This document shows positions 53,655-62,367 of a DNA stretch of 64,000 nt, piece by piece. The translations under genes and the position numbers were made by a program. Origin of the DNA: Bacteroidota bacterium (GTDB lineage: Bacteria > Bacteroidota > Bacteroidia > NS11-12g > UBA955); NCBI GenBank assembly GCA_963169345.1, contig CAUJCT010000048.1, positions 1-64,000 on the forward strand, in the 5' to 3' direction. The notes under the pieces were generated by a model. That model saw only the letters and a program-made list of their open reading frames with translations, had not been told where the DNA came from and ran no database searches. The number at the start of each line of letters is the position of its first letter. Positions within the stretch are counted from its first letter, which is position 1.

Positions 53655-55103
53655 ATGCTGACATTATTGCTCATACTGATCCCATTTATTAGTTCAGGCT
53701 TGTTTTTTCTGATTGGTAAAAACATTGCCCGACCGTTGGCAATCGTATGCTCTATCATCGAATTGGTTCTTGCCTTGTTTGTCCTGAATAACTACATGTC
53801 CGGACACCATGATATGCTGCAAATGAATCTGGCATGGATCAGCAGTCCGGGTATAAATTTTCATATAGGAATTGATGGTATCAGTATGTTAATGGTATTG
53901 CTGACTACTATTTTAATGCCATTGATAGTTTATGGTTCATTCAATCGCAACTTTGAAAATGCATCCACTTTATATGGATTAATGTTCCTGATGCAAGGTT
54001 CAATTATTGGGTCATTTCTTGCAATGGATGGCTTCTTGTTTTATCTGTTTTGGGAAATCGCATTGATACCAATCTACTTTATCATACTTGTTTGGGGTGG
54101 TGAAAACAGACAAAAAATTACCTTTAAGTTCTTCCTTTATACTCTGTTTGGTAGTTTATTCATGTTGGTTGCATTGATTTATGTGTATTTGCAAACACCT
54201 GAGAGAAGTTTCGATATTCAGGCATTGTATCAGGCCGGACGACAGATGGGCTTAACTGAACAGGCATGGGTAATGTCTGCCATATTTTTAGCTTTCGCTA
54301 TCAAGATGCCAATAGTTCCGTTTCATACCTGGCAACCTGCAACTTACTACACTGCACCTACTCCGGGTGTTATGATGCTTTCAGGTGTTATGTCTAAAAT
54401 GGCCACTTATGGTATGATCAGATGGATTCTGCCAATGGTACCGGATGCTATTCAGGAATATGGTTATATCCTTATCATCATTTCCGTTATTTCAATTATT
54501 TATGCTTCTTTGATTTCAATAGTTCAGAAAGACTTTAAATATTTGATAGCATTTGCATCTATTGCTCACATGGGATTGATTGCCGCCGGTATAGTTGCAG
54601 CCAATACACAGAGTTTACAAGGTAGTTTAATTGAAATGCTGAGCCATGGTATTAATACTATAGGTTTATTCTTTGTATACGACATAATTGTATTAAGAAC
54701 AGGTACCAGTGAAATGAAGAAACTGGGCGGTATTCGAGGCATAGACTCCAGCTTTGCTTTCTTGTTTTTCATCATCGTACTGAGTGTTGTGGCATTGCCT
54801 TTTACAAATGGATTTGTCGGAGAGTTCCTGTTAATTGTCGGACTATTCCAAAGCCAACCAATTGCTGCATCATTCGCAGGTTTAAGCATCATACTAGGTG
54901 TCGTATATATGTTCAGGTCATTCCAGGCAATGATGCTGGGTGAAACCAATTCTCTAACAGCTAATCTGCCAAGGTTAAACGTTCAGGAAAAAACTATTTT
55001 GATCATCGTGGTGGCCATGATCATCACTTTCGGTGTATATCCGAAAATGATTTTAAGTATCACCGAAGAATCAATTAAATCACTTTTACAAGGCATTCAA
55101 TGA
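53655..55103 (+). CDS. nuoM: NADH-quinone oxidoreductase subunit M
   Basis: 482-aa antiporter-like proton pump. LFYLFWEIALIPIYFIILVW contains the membrane Glu, and PFHTWQPATYYTAPTPGVMM is the second-half signature. It begins 5 nt after nuoL and overlaps nuoN by 4 nt (ATGA). Confidence 0.97.
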   Translation: MLTLLLILIPFISSGLFFLIGKNIARPLAIVCSIIELVLALFVLNNYMSGHHDMLQMNLAWISSPGINFHIGIDGISMLMVLLTTILMPLIVYGSFNRNFENASTLYGLMFLMQGSIIGSFLAMDGFLFYLFWEIALIPIYFIILVWGGENRQKITFKFFLYTLFGSLFMLVALIYVYLQTPERSFDIQALYQAGRQMGLTEQAWVMSAIFLAFAIKMPIVPFHTWQPATYYTAPTPGVMMLSGVMSKMATYGMIRWILPMVPDAIQEYGYILIIISVISIIYASLISIVQKDFKYLIAFASIAHMGLIAAGIVAANTQSLQGSLIEMLSHGINTIGLFFVYDIIVLRTGTSEMKKLGGIRGIDSSFAFLFFIIVLSVVALPFTNGFVGEFLLIVGLFQSQPIAASFAGLSIILGVVYMFRSFQAMMLGETNSLTANLPRLNVQEKTILIIVVAMIITFGVYPKMILSITEESIKSLLQGIQ

Positions 55104-56470
55104 GAGAGTTACTATTAATATCAGGATTAGGTGTATTATCACTTTTCAGTGGTCTGTTAAACATCAGAAAAGGGTTTCTCCTTGTCGTTATTGTTGGCTT
55201 ACTGCTCAACATCGGATTTAGTATAGCCGACTGGAACGGCAATGAAGATGTTTATGGCATGATGCTAATGGATAATTTTGCCTTAGCCTTTAACGCTTCA
55301 TTTTCTGCTTTAGCCATTCTTTGGTTCATAAGCGCTCATAGTTATTTCAACAATGACAATAATTTCTCTGACCATTTTGCGTTGGTACTCTTTTCAATAT
55401 GCGGTGGTTTAGTTTTAGTGTCATTCTCTAATATGGCCATGCTGTTTCTTGGAATCGAAATTCTTTCTATCCCGTTATTTGTTTTAGTGGGTAGTGATAA
55501 GACTAAGCTTTCTTCCAACGAAGCTGCATTCAAATATTTCCTTTTAGGCGCATTTGCTTCCGCATTCCTTCTGTTCGGTATAGCATTGGTATACGGCGCA
55601 ACCGGTAGTTTCGAAAATGCAAAAATAGCTTCTGTGCTTGCAGGTGGTTCTGTCAATCAGTTAGCTCTTGCAGGAATGTTAATGATGATGGTGGCTATGT
55701 CATTTAAGGTATCAGCAGCACCATTTCATTTCTGGGCACCAGATGTTTACCAGGGCGCACCGGGATACATCACAGCCTTTATGGCAACTGTTGTAAAGAC
55801 GGTTGCATTTGCAGCATTTTTCCGACTCTTTTCCAGCACATTTGCCAGCATGCAATTTGAATACAAAGTATTATTTGCAATTGCTGCGGCACTAACTCTG
55901 CTAATTTCCAATATAACAGCTTCAGTACAAACCAATGTAAAGAGAATGTTGGCATACTCAAGTATTTCACATGCAGGATTTATGATGGTCACCCTGCTGT
56001 GTATGAATTCGGGTACTGTGGGCATCTTATATTTCTACACATTGGTTTATAGTATTTCAAGTATTGCAGCATTTACCATATTTGAGGTAGTTAGAAGCAA
56101 TAGCAATGGAGGTGAAGACATTGATACCTTTAAGGGATTGGCAAAACGCAGTCCTTTAATGGCAGCAGTCATGACACTGGCCATGTTATCCATGTCGGGT
56201 ATACCACCATTGGCAGGTTTTTTTGCGAAATATTTAGTTTTCACATCAGCAATAGAAAATGGTTATTTGTGGCTGGCAATAATAGGAATTGTAGCATCTT
56301 TAATTGCGGTTTACTATTATTTCAAGGTCATTATAGCGATGTATGGACATCAAAGTGATTTAGCAAAAATAGAGGTCAGTGTATTGCACAAATTAGTTCT
56401 AATAGTCTGCGCATTGGCTTTGTTGTTGCTGGTGGTTTTCCCTAATCTGGTGACAGGGGTATTGGGATAA
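55100..56470 (+). CDS. nuoN: NADH-quinone oxidoreductase subunit N
   Basis: 456-aa antiporter-like proton pump closing the operon. LFLGIEILSIPLFVLVG and FHFWAPDVYQGAPGYITAF are typical, and SSISHAGFMMV follows. No classical terminator comes after it; instead the T tract of the first hairpin repeat of array B begins 7 nt past the stop. Confidence 0.97.
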   Translation: MRELLLISGLGVLSLFSGLLNIRKGFLLVVIVGLLLNIGFSIADWNGNEDVYGMMLMDNFALAFNASFSALAILWFISAHSYFNNDNNFSDHFALVLFSICGGLVLVSFSNMAMLFLGIEILSIPLFVLVGSDKTKLSSNEAAFKYFLLGAFASAFLLFGIALVYGATGSFENAKIASVLAGGSVNQLALAGMLMMMVAMSFKVSAAPFHFWAPDVYQGAPGYITAFMATVVKTVAFAAFFRLFSSTFASMQFEYKVLFAIAAALTLLISNITASVQTNVKRMLAYSSISHAGFMMVTLLCMNSGTVGILYFYTLVYSISSIAAFTIFEVVRSNSNGGEDIDTFKGLAKRSPLMAAVMTLAMLSMSGIPPLAGFFAKYLVFTSAIENGYLWLAIIGIVASLIAVYYYFKVIIAMYGHQSDLAKIEVSVLHKLVLIVCALALLLLVVFPNLVTGVLG

Positions 56471-56476
56471 AATATA

Positions 56477-57057
56477 TTTTTTTTAATCTCCTATACACTG
56501 CTAGGGTGGTTGAAATTAAAATAATTATCCCGATCCATCTTTCCTTTAAAAAATATTCTGCATTACCCGATAAAAATTAGTGTTGTTTCAATAAAACGCG
56601 TTTGGCTTTTTGATTTAAAAACACGAATTGGTTAGAGTTTGATTTTTTTACTCTCAGATACACTGCTAGGGTGGTTGAAATTAAAATAATTATCCCGACC
56701 CATCTTTCCTTTAAAAAATATTCTGCATTACCCAATAAAAACTAGTGTTGTTTCAATAAAACGCGCTTGACTTTTTAATTTAAAAACACGAATAGGTTAG
56801 AGTTGGATTTTTTTAATCTCAGATACACTGCTAGGGTGTTTGAAATTAAAATAATTATCCCGGCGCATCTTTCCTTTAAAAAATATTCAGCATAACCCAA
56901 TAAAAATTAGTGTAGTTTCAATAAAACGCGCTTGACTTTTTAATTTAAAAACACGAATTGGTTAGAGTTGGATTTTTTTAATCCGTTTATCCGCCTCAGG
57001 CGGATGTTTGAAATTAAAATAATTATTTACTTCCCTTTCATTTCCGATTTTAAAACG
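56477..57057 (+). repeat. Tandem hairpin-repeat array B (four cores, 165-166-bp period)
   Basis: Occupies most of the 748-bp gap after nuoN. Cores ACACTGCTAGGGT lie at 56495-56507, 56660-56672 and 56825-56837; a fourth, ATCCGCCTCAGGCGGAT, is at 56989-57005 with the same flanks (T7AATC left, GTTTGAAATTAAAATAATT right). Each of the first three units has TTTCAATAAAACGCGCTTG or a near variant with ATAAA starting exactly 90 nt from the core centre (56591, 56756, 56921). Spacers resemble array A only weakly, but phase and boxes agree. No gene is visible. Confidence 0.9.
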
Positions 57058-57060
57058 AAT

Positions 57061-57191
57061 ATTCCAAGTCTGCTTTATTGAATATAAACCTATTTTTTTC
57101 TAAGAAGCATAAAATTTTGTGAATGGAATTACTTGAACCGGAGTTTTTTTAATTTTTGACACCCTAGCAGGGTGTTGATTATTAAAAAAAA
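57061..57191 (-). repeat. Inverted hairpin-repeat unit closing array B (core E11)
   Basis: Core ACACCCTAGCAGGGTGT (7-bp stem) at 57159-57175, enclosed by TTTTTTTAAT and ATTAAAAAAA. Its orientation is opposite to the four cores before it, but it stays in phase, 170 bp from the last. The box CTTTATTGAATATAAACC at 57073-57090 matches the RAYT-leader unit, 89 nt from the core centre. TTCCAAGTC just left of it is shared with the 39.7-kb unit. Confidence 0.85.
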
Positions 57192-57218
57192 TAAATTCCT
57201 CCCCTGAATCCCCAATTC

Positions 57219-58097
57219 TTACATTAATAATATATTCAGAATCCCCAGTACCATTAGAACTTTGTACAAGGTGTTCACTTGCTTGTATCTGTTGCGATGA
57301 ATCAGATAACCGCTCAATGCTATGACCGCCATACTCAATGCAATAAAATAATTACGAGCGCTCAATCCTTCGTAGAATAAAATGCCCAGTCCCCCACAAA
57401 ATGATAAAACCATAACAAAACCAAGAAATGCACGTGCTTTCTCCTGTCCCAAAGAAACCGGAATTGAATGAATCTCTAAAGCTAAATCACCATTATAATT
57501 GATAAATTGTTTCACAACCTCTCTGCTGTATACCAAACTCATGTAAAAAGCCCCATAAACAAATATAAATGGGTAGTATTTTGAGAAATGCAATAACACA
57601 GCGAAAAAACAGGCTACACTTAATGCCGATGCTACGAACTCTTTAATAAAAGCCATCTTCTGCAGCTTATGTGAATACAACCATAATGCTGAAATAAATA
57701 TCATAAAAAAGACCCCAATTTTAAAAGAGGACATAAATGCCACTGTTACGGCTATCAAATTAAATAGAATATAAAAATTAAGCTGACTCCGCTTACTTAC
57801 TGTTCTGTTAAAAAGTGTTGAATGTGGCCTGTTGATGAGGTCCTTCTCAAAATCGTAGAAATTATTTATGATGAAACCTCCTGCAATGCTAAATATTGAT
57901 GCCAGAACGATGCCGTGCAACTTAAAATCCACCAACAGATCATGCAAGGTTTGTGGCTCATCCCGCATCAAAACAAATGCGGATAAATACTGGGCAAAGA
58001 TGGTCAATAAAATATTATACCACCTGACTATCGAAAGCAATGCCAGCCACTTAAGCGCTCTCGGACTTTTACTTTCTGCTTGGCCCGAAGCTGTCAT
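57219..58097 (-). CDS. UbiA-family prenyltransferase (possible geranylgeranylglyceryl-phosphate type)
   Basis: 292-aa integral membrane prenyltransferase with about eight helices. The first Asp-rich motif NNFYDFEKDLINRPHS (near residues 77-92) is intact and resembles digeranylgeranylglyceryl-phosphate and chlorophyll synthases. The second motif, usually REx2KDx2Dx2GD, reads REVVKQFINYNGD, so two of its Asp are Gln and Asn. It is the last gene of a mevalonate-pathway operon, 5 nt after mevalonate kinase, so it likely uses an isoprenoid diphosphate made by that pathway. The acceptor is unknown; archaeal-type lipid, quinone or other prenyl product are all possible. Confidence 0.75.
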   Translation of the reverse strand: MTASGQAESKSPRALKWLALLSIVRWYNILLTIFAQYLSAFVLMRDEPQTLHDLLVDFKLHGIVLASIFSIAGGFIINNFYDFEKDLINRPHSTLFNRTVSKRSQLNFYILFNLIAVTVAFMSSFKIGVFFMIFISALWLYSHKLQKMAFIKEFVASALSVACFFAVLLHFSKYYPFIFVYGAFYMSLVYSREVVKQFINYNGDLALEIHSIPVSLGQEKARAFLGFVMVLSFCGGLGILFYEGLSARNYFIALSMAVIALSGYLIHRNRYKQVNTLYKVLMVLGILNILLM

Positions 58098-58102
58098 CTT
58101 AA

Positions 58103-59047
58103 TTAAAATTTATAAATAACCTGTAATTGGTGGTGTTTCAATTTCTCAGAAGCCTTTTCAAAATCCTCAGTAAATCCAAGAATAAAACCTCCTCCTCCAC
58201 TACCGCACAGCTTTAGATAATAACTATTGCTGTCTATACCTTCTTTCCATAGTGACTTGAAATTATCCGGTATCATAGGACTGAAATTGTCATATACCAA
58301 CTGCGATAATTGCTTCAATGATTTAAATAATGGCTTGAAATCGCGGTTTAAAAAGGCATGTATACACTCATCGTTGTACTTCTTGAATTGATGTCTTACA
58401 AGATTGCGGAAACCATCCTGCTTACACTTCTCCAGAAAAATAGCCACCATATTTTGAGTTTGACCAGGAATACCACTATCCATTAAGAAAATAGCTCCTT
58501 TTCCACTCTCATCCGGAACCGGCAAACCTACCGTGTCCAGATGGTTTTTTGATTTTATTAAAACTGGTAAATTTAAATAGCAAATCAATGGGTCTAAACC
58601 AGAACTCTTGCCGTGAAAATAAGACTCCAGTTTGCTGAAAATATTCTTTAACAACAAAATCTCATCACCACTCTGATTCGATTTAATTTCAACTTTATCG
58701 TTGCAATAAGCATCATAAATCGAAGCAACTAAAGCTCCGCTGCTTCCAACTCCAAAACCCTGAGGTATACTACTGTCAAAATACAATCCCTTCTCCAAAT
58801 CTGCCTCCAGTCTTGCAAAATCAAATTCACAAACTGTTTCACCTTTCAGATTTAAAGCTTTTAAGTATTCCGCAAAACCTTTGATATCTTTGTTTGAAGT
58901 TCTGGCGAATTCATCCTGATTGTCATCGGTCTTTAAAGCTCCATTGAATTTGTTAAATGGAATGGACAGACCCATAGAATCCTCAATGATGCCATATTCT
59001 CCGAATAAAAGAATTTTGGCGTAATACAGCGATTGTTTGAGTTTCAT
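58103..59047 (-). CDS. Mevalonate kinase (GHMP family)
   Basis: 314-aa GHMP kinase. The N-terminus AKILLFGEYGIIEDSMGLSI, the ATP-binding loop PQGFGVGSSGALVASIYDAY near residue 95 and the C-terminal KLCGSGGGGFILGF motif are complete. It should phosphorylate mevalonate. Assignment over phosphomevalonate kinase rests on the GEYGI-type start and on the presence of a second GHMP kinase in the operon. Its ATG overlaps the mvaD stop by one base (TAATG). Confidence 0.8.
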   Translation of the reverse strand: MKLKQSLYYAKILLFGEYGIIEDSMGLSIPFNKFNGALKTDDNQDEFARTSNKDIKGFAEYLKALNLKGETVCEFDFARLEADLEKGLYFDSSIPQGFGVGSSGALVASIYDAYCNDKVEIKSNQSGDEILLLKNIFSKLESYFHGKSSGLDPLICYLNLPVLIKSKNHLDTVGLPVPDESGKGAIFLMDSGIPGQTQNMVAIFLEKCKQDGFRNLVRHQFKKYNDECIHAFLNRDFKPLFKSLKQLSQLVYDNFSPMIPDNFKSLWKEGIDSNSYYLKLCGSGGGGFILGFTEDFEKASEKLKHHQLQVIYKF

Positions 59048-60090
59048 TATGTATTTATTTTCTCAGGGCCTTTTCCAACTGTGTTGCAAAGATACAAAGC
59101 ATTCTGGCAATATCCTACCAGTTCACTTTTTATAAACTCTTGCACCCTATTGTCTTCATTTTCAGGATTTAACAAATGGACATTAGCGCCTGCATCTAAA
59201 GTAAATAACAAATGAAGTCCGGTTTGGTTTCTGAAATCCTGAATTTTTTCTATCACAGCCAGTGTATTTGGCTTCATTAAGATAAAAGGAGTCGGTGATG
59301 TCATCATCAAAGCGTGCAACATCAATGCCTCTGCTTCTACCAATTGCACAAAAGCATCCAGATCCCCTGATTCAAGTATTTCCAATAAAGTTGCAGTATT
59401 CTTGAATCCTGCCCTATACCTGTGTTCTGCAAATGGATGCGTTTCCAGTAAAGCATGACCTGTAGTGCTGGATACAGCTTTCTTGCCTTTTTCAATAATC
59501 AGAATTGTATCTTTAAAGTTCTTAAAAACCGGGTGTACTATATCATCAATATTTACAGCATATTCATCACTCGTACCTATTAAAGCATCTGTTTGCCCCC
59601 ATAGATTAAATCCGCCATACACACTTCTGCAAGCGCTGCCCGAACCTACTCTCGACCAATAAGATGCTTTTTCAAAGAAATCTTTGTCACTTAACAATCC
59701 CAATTGCTGGTCGATGCTGCAAAGACACAATGCCAAAGCACTAAATGATGAAGCTGATGAAGCTATTCCACTGCTATGAGGAAAAGTATTACTCGACTGA
59801 ATAATCAAATGATGTTCTTTTAACCATTCAAAACCTGTTTCTGCTCTTCTTAAAAATCCGAGCATCTTATCCTCAAATGCTTTATTGCGCTCACCATCGA
59901 AATACAACTCCAAACTAACACCGCCTCCCTGAGTCTTTTGAGCAAGAACTTTTGTCTCCGTTGTAGCCTTATCCAAAGTGAAACTTATGGATGGATTAGC
60001 AGGTAACTGAAATCCCTTTTTACCCCAATATTTCACCAGGGCAATATTGGATGGACTCTTCCATGCTGCTTGTATTTGCGATGTATTCAT
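59047..60090 (-). CDS. mvaD: Diphosphomevalonate decarboxylase
   Basis: 347-aa GHMP enzyme that converts diphosphomevalonate to isopentenyl diphosphate with ATP. SPSNIALVKYWGKKGFQLPA, the loop HSSGIASSASSFSALAL near residue 105, RVGSGSACRSVYGGF and the catalytic-Asp segment FTLDAGANVHLL near residue 313 are all present. It overlaps both neighbours by one base. Confidence 0.95.
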   Translation of the reverse strand: MNTSQIQAAWKSPSNIALVKYWGKKGFQLPANPSISFTLDKATTETKVLAQKTQGGGVSLELYFDGERNKAFEDKMLGFLRRAETGFEWLKEHHLIIQSSNTFPHSSGIASSASSFSALALCLCSIDQQLGLLSDKDFFEKASYWSRVGSGSACRSVYGGFNLWGQTDALIGTSDEYAVNIDDIVHPVFKNFKDTILIIEKGKKAVSSTTGHALLETHPFAEHRYRAGFKNTATLLEILESGDLDAFVQLVEAEALMLHALMMTSPTPFILMKPNTLAVIEKIQDFRNQTGLHLLFTLDAGANVHLLNPENEDNRVQEFIKSELVGYCQNALYLCNTVGKGPEKINT

Positions 60091-61001
60091 TAGTTTAATA
60101 TCATATCTGTGAAAGGTATAATCCTCTCGTATCCTTTACTTGTAAAATACTCAATAGCGTCGGTTCCGGTAACAAGTACATAATCACCTCCCCATGCACC
60201 CAAACTCTTAACTGTACCATGAAAATCCGGAAATAATTCTTGCTTTATCGTTGGTCGACCTAAAATCTGAGATAATTCATTTTCTGCCAACTCCAGTAAG
60301 AGACAAAATTCAAAATAATCATCATTTGCTGATATTAACTTTGATATTCTGGATATCTGAGCCAATTGAGCATGATTAAACTGAGGGTTATTTGCAATTT
60401 CCGAGCGGCTGTTTTGTTTTTTATTTAAATGGACAAAATACAACTTATCCGTAAAATCTTTGCTCCATTCAATAACATCTATCACCGGATTATTTCCGTT
60501 CATAGTGTATAATAACGGCTTCCCTTTCATAGCCATTGCAACATCAAATCCGCTGCCTTTAAAAGCATTGAAATGCAGGGAAAACGCATTGATTCCTGCC
60601 CATTGGGCAATGTTATTTGTTAATGTCGAACTGCTGCCTAAACCTTCATCCAGATCAAATTCAAGATAACTCTCAACTTTATAAGAGTATGTGCCTTCTA
60701 AAAACAATGGATTTAAAACTTTGGCATTGGTAAGAAATCGCACCAATTGAATAGCCACAGTCTGATCACTGCTGTACTCTAAAATTAAATATGGTAAAAT
60801 CAATTTACATTGAAACCAGATATTGCCATGTTTGTCATAGCTAATCCAATCAATATGCCTGGATTCCTGTGACAGATGTTCACTTACACGTAAACCCTGA
60901 CCGGCTTTTGTGGGCAATACAAAGGCTGTGGCGCCTCCCAGAACGGCATATTCGCCGCATATCATTAACTTACCGTGGCTGTAATAGGTCCTTGACTCCA
61001 A
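60090..61001 (-). CDS. GYDIA-type GHMP kinase (probable phosphomevalonate kinase)
   Basis: 303-aa GHMP kinase of a Bacteroidota group named for a GYDIA motif, here GFDVA in FKGSGFDVAMAMKG. The N-terminus HGKLMICGEYAVLGGATAFV and the loop EGLGSSSTLTNNIAQW (EFDLDEGLGSSSTLT) are intact. It lies between HMG-CoA reductase and mvaD in an operon otherwise lacking the phosphomevalonate kinase step, so that activity is the best inference; it is not certain from sequence. Confidence 0.75.
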   Translation of the reverse strand: MESRTYYSHGKLMICGEYAVLGGATAFVLPTKAGQGLRVSEHLSQESRHIDWISYDKHGNIWFQCKLILPYLILEYSSDQTVAIQLVRFLTNAKVLNPLFLEGTYSYKVESYLEFDLDEGLGSSSTLTNNIAQWAGINAFSLHFNAFKGSGFDVAMAMKGKPLLYTMNGNNPVIDVIEWSKDFTDKLYFVHLNKKQNSRSEIANNPQFNHAQLAQISRISKLISANDDYFEFCLLLELAENELSQILGRPTIKQELFPDFHGTVKSLGAWGGDYVLVTGTDAIEYFTSKGYERIIPFTDMILN

Positions 61002-61007
61002 TCCCTC

Positions 61008-62357
61008 CTACTTTGATTTTGTAACTGCTGACGGCACCTCTATTCCTCTAATCTTACAGAAGATTTCAACTGTTGCACTATAGCTTACTACATTGTCTTT
61101 GAAATGGTCAACTATCTTTACTTTTTCCTCCTCTGTTGCTTCCAGTTGATTCAGTATGTTCAACAGGTGCATTTTCATGTGACCTTTTTGAATACCCGAA
61201 GTTACCAATGAACGCAGTGCTGAGAAATTCTGTGCCAATCCCACAACTGCTGTTATACGCATCAATTCTGAAGCACCGGGATTACCCAACATTTTATAAG
61301 CAAATTTAACCATCGGATGCAGATTGGTCAATCCACCAACCGTTCCTAAAGCCAAAGGTATATCCAGCCAGAATCTGAACATGCCATCCTTAACTTCAGC
61401 ATGTGTCAAACTACTGTACTGACCATTTCTTGAAGCATAGGTATGAGCACAGGCTTCAACAGCTCTGAAATCATTACCTGTGGCAATCACAATGCTGTCA
61501 ATACCATTCATGATGCCTTTGTTATGGGTAGTGGCACGATATGGTTCTATCTCCGCTATGCGCACTGCTCTGCAAAATTTTTCTACAAACTCTTCCCCAC
61601 TAATTGAATCACCTTCATTCATCAAACTAACCGGAGCTCTTACCTCAGCTCTTACAATACATTCAGGCGTGTAGTTACTCAAAATGCACATCACCACCTG
61701 AACTTGTCTCTCCGAAGCTTCCAAAATATCAGTCTTCTCAATTTCATCCCTCAATATTTTTGAAAACTCTTCCAAAACTGAATTGATGAAATTTGCACCC
61801 ATACTATCGCAGGTGTCAAACTTGGACATTATCTGGAAATAACCAGGTTCCTTATCCGTTTTATCAACCAGTTGAATATCTAATATCCCACCACCTCTTT
61901 GTTGCATATTGCGGGTGATATGATTGGTACCTTCAAATAACAATGGTTTTAAAGTGTCGAAAAACTGAAACAATTTCGACTTATCCTTTCCCTCCCAGAT
62001 AAAATGCACATGACCAATTTTAACCATGTCAATGACCTCGGTGTGAAAACCGCCTCTCTCCAACCAAAAATTGGCTGCTTTTGCTGCTGCTGCAACTACA
62101 GAACTTTCCTCGATGGCCATAGGAACACAATATTTTTTACCATCGATTAAAAAATTCGGTGCTACGCCAAATGGTAAATAAAAATTGCTAATGGTATTTT
62201 CTATGAACTCGTCATGGAGTTTTTGAACTGCCTTGTCTTCGTGCCAATAACTCTTTAAGAAATCGACCGCTTCAGGATCATTTTCCAGATAATTGGAAAC
62301 AATCCACTCAATTTTGGCTTCTTTGCTCAGTTTTGAAAAACCTTTGATTGTAGGCAT
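61008..62357 (-). CDS. Class II hydroxymethylglutaryl-CoA reductase
   Basis: 449-aa soluble HMG-CoA reductase of the bacterial class II type. Catalytic residues are recognisable in VPMAIEESSVVAAAAK (Glu), TTHNKGIMNGIDS (Lys), ATGNDFRAVEACAH (Asp) and the His-containing KGHMKMHLLNIL. Annotation tools often call it degradative, but with mvaD, two GHMP kinases and an IPP isomerase around it the direction is surely mevalonate synthesis. It follows fni by 10 nt. HMG-CoA synthase is not in the window. Confidence 0.94.
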   Translation of the reverse strand: MPTIKGFSKLSKEAKIEWIVSNYLENDPEAVDFLKSYWHEDKAVQKLHDEFIENTISNFYLPFGVAPNFLIDGKKYCVPMAIEESSVVAAAAKAANFWLERGGFHTEVIDMVKIGHVHFIWEGKDKSKLFQFFDTLKPLLFEGTNHITRNMQQRGGGILDIQLVDKTDKEPGYFQIMSKFDTCDSMGANFINSVLEEFSKILRDEIEKTDILEASERQVQVVMCILSNYTPECIVRAEVRAPVSLMNEGDSISGEEFVEKFCRAVRIAEIEPYRATTHNKGIMNGIDSIVIATGNDFRAVEACAHTYASRNGQYSSLTHAEVKDGMFRFWLDIPLALGTVGGLTNLHPMVKFAYKMLGNPGASELMRITAVVGLAQNFSALRSLVTSGIQKGHMKMHLLNILNQLEATEEEKVKIVDHFKDNVVSYSATVEIFCKIRGIEVPSAVTKSK

Positions 62358-62367
62358 GTATTGATTT

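Noticed and set aside
56477-57191. Reading the hairpin cores as ordinary intrinsic terminators
   Set aside because: The T tract lies 5' and the A tract 3' of each hairpin on both strands, the reverse of a terminator, and some copies lie in divergent promoter regions or between co-oriented genes.
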